This document shows positions 60,476 through 64,000 of a stretch of 64,000 bases of DNA, piece by piece. Under the pieces are notes generated by a model that saw nothing but the letters and a program-made list of their open reading frames with translations, did no database searches and was not told the origin of the DNA. Positions within the stretch are counted from its first letter, which is position 1; each line of letters begins with the position of its first letter. The position numbers and the translations under genes are program-made. The DNA comes from an uncultured Sphingomonas sp. (GTDB lineage Bacteria; Pseudomonadota; Alphaproteobacteria; Sphingomonadales; Sphingomonadaceae). The stretch is taken from positions 124,001 through 188,000 of the forward strand of contig NZ_CALMPA010000023.1 in assembly GCF_937871615.1 (NCBI RefSeq), written 5' to 3'.

Positions 60476-61177
60476 TTGACTCGTCTAGCATTTCACAGAG
60501 AACGCCACCTTGTCTCCAGAATCGGCTGGCTGAGGGCCGCCGTGCTCGGCGCCAATGACGGTATCGTTTCCACGGCGAGCCTCATCATCGGCGTCGCCGC
60601 GGCGGCTGCCAAGCCCTCGGACATTTTGATTGCCGGCACGGCCGGGCTGGTCGCCGGCGCTATGTCGATGGCGGCGGGTGAATACGTCTCCGTCAGTTCG
60701 CAGTCCGACACCGAAAAGGCCGAACTTGCCCGGGAGCGGGCGGAGCTGGTGGGCGATGTGGATGCCGAGATCGATGAGCTCGCGGCGATCTATGTCGCAC
60801 GAGGCGTGGATCGCACTACGGCCGACGCGGTCGCGCGTCAGCTGATGTCCAAGGATGCCTTGGCGGCCCATGCGCATGACGAACTCGGGATTTCGGACAT
60901 GACGGTTGCCCGCCCAATCCAGGCGGCACTTACATCAGCGGCGACCTTTTCCGCTGGTGCAGTGCTCCCGCTCGCGTTGGTGGTGTTCGCGCCCGCCGGC
61001 CTGTTGATCGTGATCGAGGCAATCGCTTCACTGCTGTTCCTCGCCCTCTTAGGAGCGGTCGGCGCCCGGACCGGCGGCGCTCCGGTTTGGGTCGCGACGA
61101 TCCGTGTCACTTTCTGGGGCGCGCTGGCGATGGCACTGACCGCGGGTATCGGCCGCTTGGTTGGTACTGCTGTGTGA
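60476..61177 (+). CDS. VIT1/CCC1 family Fe2+/Mn2+ transporter
   Basis: This is a 233-residue membrane protein with five predicted helices. The family motif WLRAAVLGANDGIVSTASLIIGVAAA (residues 18-43) and AGAMSMAAGEYVSVSSQSDTEKAE are clear; the charged AELARERAELVGDVDAEIDELAAIY loop is the cytoplasmic metal-binding region. Relatives move ferrous iron or manganese out of the cytosol. The TTG at 60476 has GAGGA 8 nt upstream. It is next to iron-related ferritin and cytochrome genes, in keeping with an iron-stress cluster. Confidence 0.92.
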   Translation: MTRLAFHRERHLVSRIGWLRAAVLGANDGIVSTASLIIGVAAAAAKPSDILIAGTAGLVAGAMSMAAGEYVSVSSQSDTEKAELARERAELVGDVDAEIDELAAIYVARGVDRTTADAVARQLMSKDALAAHAHDELGISDMTVARPIQAALTSAATFSAGAVLPLALVVFAPAGLLIVIEAIASLLFLALLGAVGARTGGAPVWVATIRVTFWGALAMALTAGIGRLVGTAV

Positions 61178-61708
61178 TTTGTAGGCGCTCGGGCCGTTAC
61201 ACGATCAATGACCGGTTTCAGGAAATTTTAGTCATCGCCCTGAATGGCTTAAATTGCATCGCTATGCTGATTGTCCGCTGCGAACAGCGTGGCCGGCAGC
61301 CTCGGAGGGGCCGGACACCTCTTGGATGAGATGGGAGCGGCTGAGGTCTGGTCGGAAGCCAACGACCGAAATGCGATTGAGTAACCCGACCTGTCCGGCT
61401 GAGAATGGACTGTCCAACGCCCAGCGAACGATCCGCGGCGGAATAGCGCTGCGGGCGGCGGCAACCGGCGTCCGACGGCGACTTTATCGTAGGGCAAACG
61501 GCGAGATGTATTCGTTATGTTTATCTGGCGCGGGGCGCCATTCTCCTTGTGAGATTGGCTCTTTCCCCCACACATTGTCCTTGTTATTTCTGTAGCCCGC
61601 CGTCCGGCCATATCAGCCGGCACGCCTGCAGCGCCGTGCGCGCGGCAGCAATTCGGGCCAGCGCCTTTACACTCGCCCTTGAAAGTGAAGGCGCGTTCTA
61701 ACTTTGAG
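61178..61708. other. Gene-free stretch between the transporter and PilZ genes
   Basis: There are 531 bp without a convincing gene. Open frames here (for example 61249-61623, minus) are arginine/proline-rich and lack homology. A GGCCGG...GGCCGG direct/near-inverted pair occurs around 61290-61315. The stretch may contain old remnants and the convergent 3' ends of both genes. Confidence 0.55.
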
Positions 61709-61954
61709 TCAATCGAACGCCACGCCGATGCGCGTAGCGCTCCGCCAGACTATTCGACACTGCGAGCAAGCGCCGCCAGGTTCTATTTTCAGCTCGAAGG
61801 CATCCGGAATGTTCAGGGCAGCAGGAACTTCGAGGCAGGCGCCTGTGTCCGACAAGTTTCGGACAACGCAACTTATCACGGACGATCGCTGATTGAGAAT
61901 GATCTTCCCCGTCAACAGCGTGCGGCGACGGCGATTGGTGCGACGCTCCGTCAT
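61709..61954 (-). CDS. PilZ domain protein
   Basis: This 81-residue protein consists of a minimal PilZ domain. The c-di-GMP-binding RxxxR is seen in ERRTNRRRRTLL, and the (D/N)xSxxG motif in NLSDTGACLEV near residue 35. The CRIVWRSATRIGVAFD end is typical. It probably binds cyclic di-GMP and acts on an unknown partner. The start at 61954 (MTERRT) is chosen over one four codons upstream. It stands alone, 145 bp downstream of another minus-strand gene. Confidence 0.85.
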   Translation of the reverse strand: MTERRTNRRRRTLLTGKIILNQRSSVISCVVRNLSDTGACLEVPAALNIPDAFELKIEPGGACSQCRIVWRSATRIGVAFD

Positions 61955-62099
61955 AACTAACACCAAACGACGCCGCAGGCGGTTGTCGCTGCCCCGCGTC
62001 TCGCCTCGACGGCCACCTTCGCGATTCCCGTGTCGCGTGGCAGGTTATTGGCGAGTATTTTGAAGACGAGAGCCCCCGGCATAGCGCACTCGCAATACT

Positions 62100-62360
62100 T
62101 CAACGTAGAAACACCATCCGCGCGGTTTGGCCGAGCAGGACAAAGGCCAAAGATTCGTCCCAGTAGCTCAAGACTCCCAATCTGAATCGTTGGTGGTTCA
62201 TGAGGGCCAAGGCACAACTGATAGCCGCGCTCATAAACAGCATCATCGTAAGCGCTTTCCCGAACCCCCAGGGCAGCGGGCTTTGAGCAACGGCAAAGAT
62301 CAGCACGATCAAAAGTTTGAGAGAAAGGCGACGGAGCACAAAGCGCGAGTCCGACGTCAT
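62100..62360 (-). CDS. Small membrane protein of unknown function
   Basis: This 86-residue protein has two predicted helices (LLIVLIFAVAQSPLPWG and ALTMMLFMSAAISCALALMN), a short basic loop and a third amphipathic stretch (WDESLAFVLLGQTARMVF). It starts MTSDSRFVLRRLSLK. The pattern occurs in sphingomonad genomes as a stand-alone hypothetical. An in-frame extension to 62612 looks arginine-rich and non-coding, so the ATG at 62360 is preferred. Confidence 0.6.
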   Translation of the reverse strand: MTSDSRFVLRRLSLKLLIVLIFAVAQSPLPWGFGKALTMMLFMSAAISCALALMNHQRFRLGVLSYWDESLAFVLLGQTARMVFLR

Positions 62361-62945
62361 TTTCGGCTCGGCTGCATAACGACGTCGTATCCGCGAAGAG
62401 GCAGTACGAAAGAGACACTGCGATAAACGCAATGTCGGTCGGGCAAAGGCATCCAAGCCCGTGCGGCGAAACCGAAACGCCGCTTTCAGAAAGGTTAAGG
62501 ACAACGAATAAAGCAATCGCCGAAGACGAGGGCTTCGCGCGACGATGCGCTCGACAAGAACCATATCGATACCCACACTAGACCTCGGATCGAAATAAAT
62601 CAGAGCGATCACATCGCTATTGAAGTCGACGCGCCCGTGTCCGGTGAGTCTAAGCGGCTTGATATTGCGCAGGTAGTTATCGCCGAAGACTTTACGATAT
62701 ACGATGGTATATCTCGGATATTATTTTGTATATCGGACCAACCCCCCAAGACACTGTCACTCAAGGAATGACGGTGATATCCAGCCAATGTCATCTAGCG
62801 GCTCCAACCCGCTGCCGACGCATGAGGATCAACGAGCAATGCCAAGCGACAGTAGTCGAGCAAGCGTGCCGCTCAGGTCGTTCTCGCGAGTCTGAATCAT
62901 CAGTCTCGCCTGTGACGGCCGAGCGGCTCGTCACGGAGGTGAGAC
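62361..62945. other. Gene-free stretch with GATATAC/GTATATC repeats
   Basis: No supported gene lies in these 585 bp. The AT-rich centre contains GATATAC (62696-62702), its inverse GTATATC (62707-62713) and another GTATATC (62728-62734), which could be operator sites. Candidate frames (62609-62794 minus, 62726-63046 plus) have no protein-like features. Confidence 0.5.
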
Positions 62946-63242
62946 ATGACTCTCCAATTTTTTACTCTGCCGGCTTCGCTCCGCGTTTCGCGGATCGCCT
63001 CGCCGAAACACAATCCCGCATTCGCCGACCCGCGATGCGAGCGTGACCGTCCCTTCACGAAGTCTCCCCGCACGAACCGGATTCGACTGGTCGCGGCGTG
63101 GCGTGTCAATGGCGAGACCGGTCGACTCGAATGCATCTGGATGCTTGACGCCGAACCAGACACGGGCGGCGGGTTGCGCCGATTGATCGAGCGCGCCGGA
63201 CTCCTGCTTACTGTTTACCAGCATGGTCGCTTTGCGGCGTGA
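62946..63242 (+). CDS. Hypothetical protein
   Basis: This 98-residue protein has a variable N-terminal half and a conserved-looking C-terminal half (RIRLVAAWRVNGETGRLECIWML, then LRRLIERAGLLL) that I have seen in short sphingomonad hypotheticals linked to mobile or accessory regions. There is no catalytic motif or signal. GGAGGTGAGAC precedes the ATG, a strong Shine-Dalgarno. Function unknown. Confidence 0.6.
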   Translation: MTLQFFTLPASLRVSRIASPKHNPAFADPRCERDRPFTKSPRTNRIRLVAAWRVNGETGRLECIWMLDAEPDTGGGLRRLIERAGLLLTVYQHGRFAA

Positions 63243-63545
63243 GGCGTGTGATGCATTCCCTCACGCTGCATAAGGCCAGCACGGCGATGGTTCTGGTGTC
63301 CGCCGGCCTGGACGGGCTTCACCCCCGCCGGGGGGGCAATCCGTACTCGCGCAGAATCGCCCGGCCGCGCGAAGGTGCGGACCCTCCCTGGTGAAGAGCG
63401 GCTGCGCTGCTCAAGCGCGGTCCGAATGCCGAGCGTCGTGAAGACCCATCGGTGTCATTACCCCCTCAGCCGACCAAGACCCCAAGCGCCGAAGACCGTG
63501 CCGAGAAGCGCATGGTCTTGGCGCTTGCGGCAGGAGATTCATCCA
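63243..63545 (+). promoter_or_regulatory. Leader region of the MgtA-type ATPase gene with alternative hairpins
   Basis: This is a 303-bp upstream region. Just before the ribosome-binding site, 63484-63497 (AAGCGCCGAAGACC) pairs with 63514-63526 (GGTCTTGGCGCTT). The octamer CCAAGACC at 63474-63481 can instead pair with GGTCTTGG at 63514-63521, so two exclusive structures are possible next to the RBS (AGGAG near 63532). A 47-codon frame (63251-63394) ending in DPPW could be a leader peptide. This resembles leader-controlled Mg2+ transporter genes, but no known riboswitch consensus was recognised. Confidence 0.4.
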
Positions 63546-64000
63546 ATGAATGCCCCCATCCTCAAGGCGGCTCTCAAGCCGCGCGGAAAAGACGAACGCA
63601 AGCTGTCGATGAAGGCGGTCCGTGAAGCCCAGAATGGGTTGGACGACACCTTCGAAAACGTCAAAGGCGCCCGCAACGGCCTGATTGCCCGAGATGCGAT
63701 CGAACGGCTGGCAAAAGACGGCCCCAATGAGGTTGCGCAAGAGCGACGCCCGCCAGCGGTTGTTCAATTTTTTGGCGCTTTCAAGAATCCGTTCATTGCA
63801 GTGTTGCTGATCCTGGCTGGGATCAGCGCCGTAACGGACATCTGGCTTCCGCTTCAACATGGCGAGGATGCGGATCCGACAAAAGTCACCATCATCATCG
63901 TGATGGTGCTTGCCAGCGCCTTGATGCGCTTCATTCAGGAGTACCGATCGAGCGCTGCGGCCGAAGCTCTGAAGGCGATGGTCCGCACGACGGCGACGGT
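63546..64000 (+). CDS. mgtA: Magnesium-translocating P-type ATPase, MgtA/MgtB-like (N-terminal part)
   Basis: The first 151 codons of a P-type ATPase are present; the rest is beyond the window. The cation-ATPase N-terminal domain (residues 22-75, LIARDAIERLAKDGPNEVA) is followed by membrane helix 1 (FKNPFIAVLLILAGISAVTDIW) and helix 2 (VTIIIVMVLASALMRFIQEYRSSAAAEAL), matching MgtA rather than Ca2+-ATPases in this stretch. It should import Mg2+. AGGAG lies 10 nt before the ATG. The DKTGT phosphorylation site is not in view. Confidence 0.88.
   Translation, partial: MNAPILKAALKPRGKDERKLSMKAVREAQNGLDDTFENVKGARNGLIARDAIERLAKDGPNEVAQERRPPAVVQFFGAFKNPFIAVLLILAGISAVTDIWLPLQHGEDADPTKVTIIIVMVLASALMRFIQEYRSSAAAEALKAMVRTTAT

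Noticed and set aside
61249-61623. 125-codon minus-strand open frame before the PilZ gene
   Set aside because: No domain and unusual composition; resembles non-coding spacer sequence of sphingomonads.

Overview
The window is high-GC DNA from an alphaproteobacterium, most likely a sphingomonad (Sphingomonas or a close relative). This rests on gene content (UrcA, RcnB, paired DUF885 and S10 peptidases, OPT transporter, GH130 next to a GT4 fusion, a single RelA/SpoT enzyme) and on recurrent 96-bp palindromic REPIN-like repeats. No 16S rRNA or other taxonomic marker is present, so the genus is an inference.

Positions 1-41675 are ordinary chromosome. They hold recJ (cut by the window edge), a LysR regulator, two 2-oxoglutarate/Fe(II) oxygenases, an RcnB protein, a polyprenyl-phosphate sugar transferase, two secreted peptidases, the (p)ppGpp enzyme, an HxlR regulator, a Bcr/CflA exporter, hom, an OPT transporter and a GH130/GT4 carbohydrate pair. 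Further along come queF, a sulfur pair (sseA-metC), the compact operon ileS-lspA-DUF3035 lipoprotein, ribF, an acyl-CoA dehydrogenase pair, an aldehyde dehydrogenase, purB, a copper chaperone and dnaK-dnaJ.

Positions about 41758-55647 are an integrative element of roughly 13.9 kb that split a tRNA-Arg(CCG) gene in its anticodon loop. The 5' half of the tRNA lies at 41722-41764 and the 3' half at 55641-55687, sharing an 11-bp core. A tyrosine integrase lies next to the right junction. The element carries its own intact tRNA-Arg(CCG) with a recognisable promoter (42013-42089), apparently replacing the gene it broke. Its cargo reads as a defence island: (i) an overlapping operon of a PIN-like nuclease, a CoiA-like nuclease and a protein with a HEPN motif; (ii) a ubiquitin-like protein, an E1-like enzyme with no cysteine in its C-terminal third, and a DUF6527 protein; (iii) facing them across two shared palindromic operators, an HTH repressor and an ImmA/IrrE protease, a layout like the CapH/CapP switch of other anti-phage systems; (iv) a subtilisin-like protease with an AAA ATPase; (v) a HipBA toxin-antitoxin pair.

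Positions 55688-64000 are accessory chromosome concerned with metals, redox and envelope stress: a periplasmic ferritin-like protein, a PepSY protein, two b-type cytochromes, an OmpR-type two-component system, a VIT/CCC1 transporter, a PilZ protein, small unknown proteins and the start of an MgtA-type Mg2+ ATPase. Three copies of the tandem site GTCAGG-N5-GTCAGG sit in front of the ferritin, PepSY and second cytochrome genes and probably mark the regulon of the embedded response regulator.

Most start codons were chosen from Shine-Dalgarno sequences, gene overlaps and conserved N-termini. Several starts are GTG or TTG, and these are flagged in the entries.
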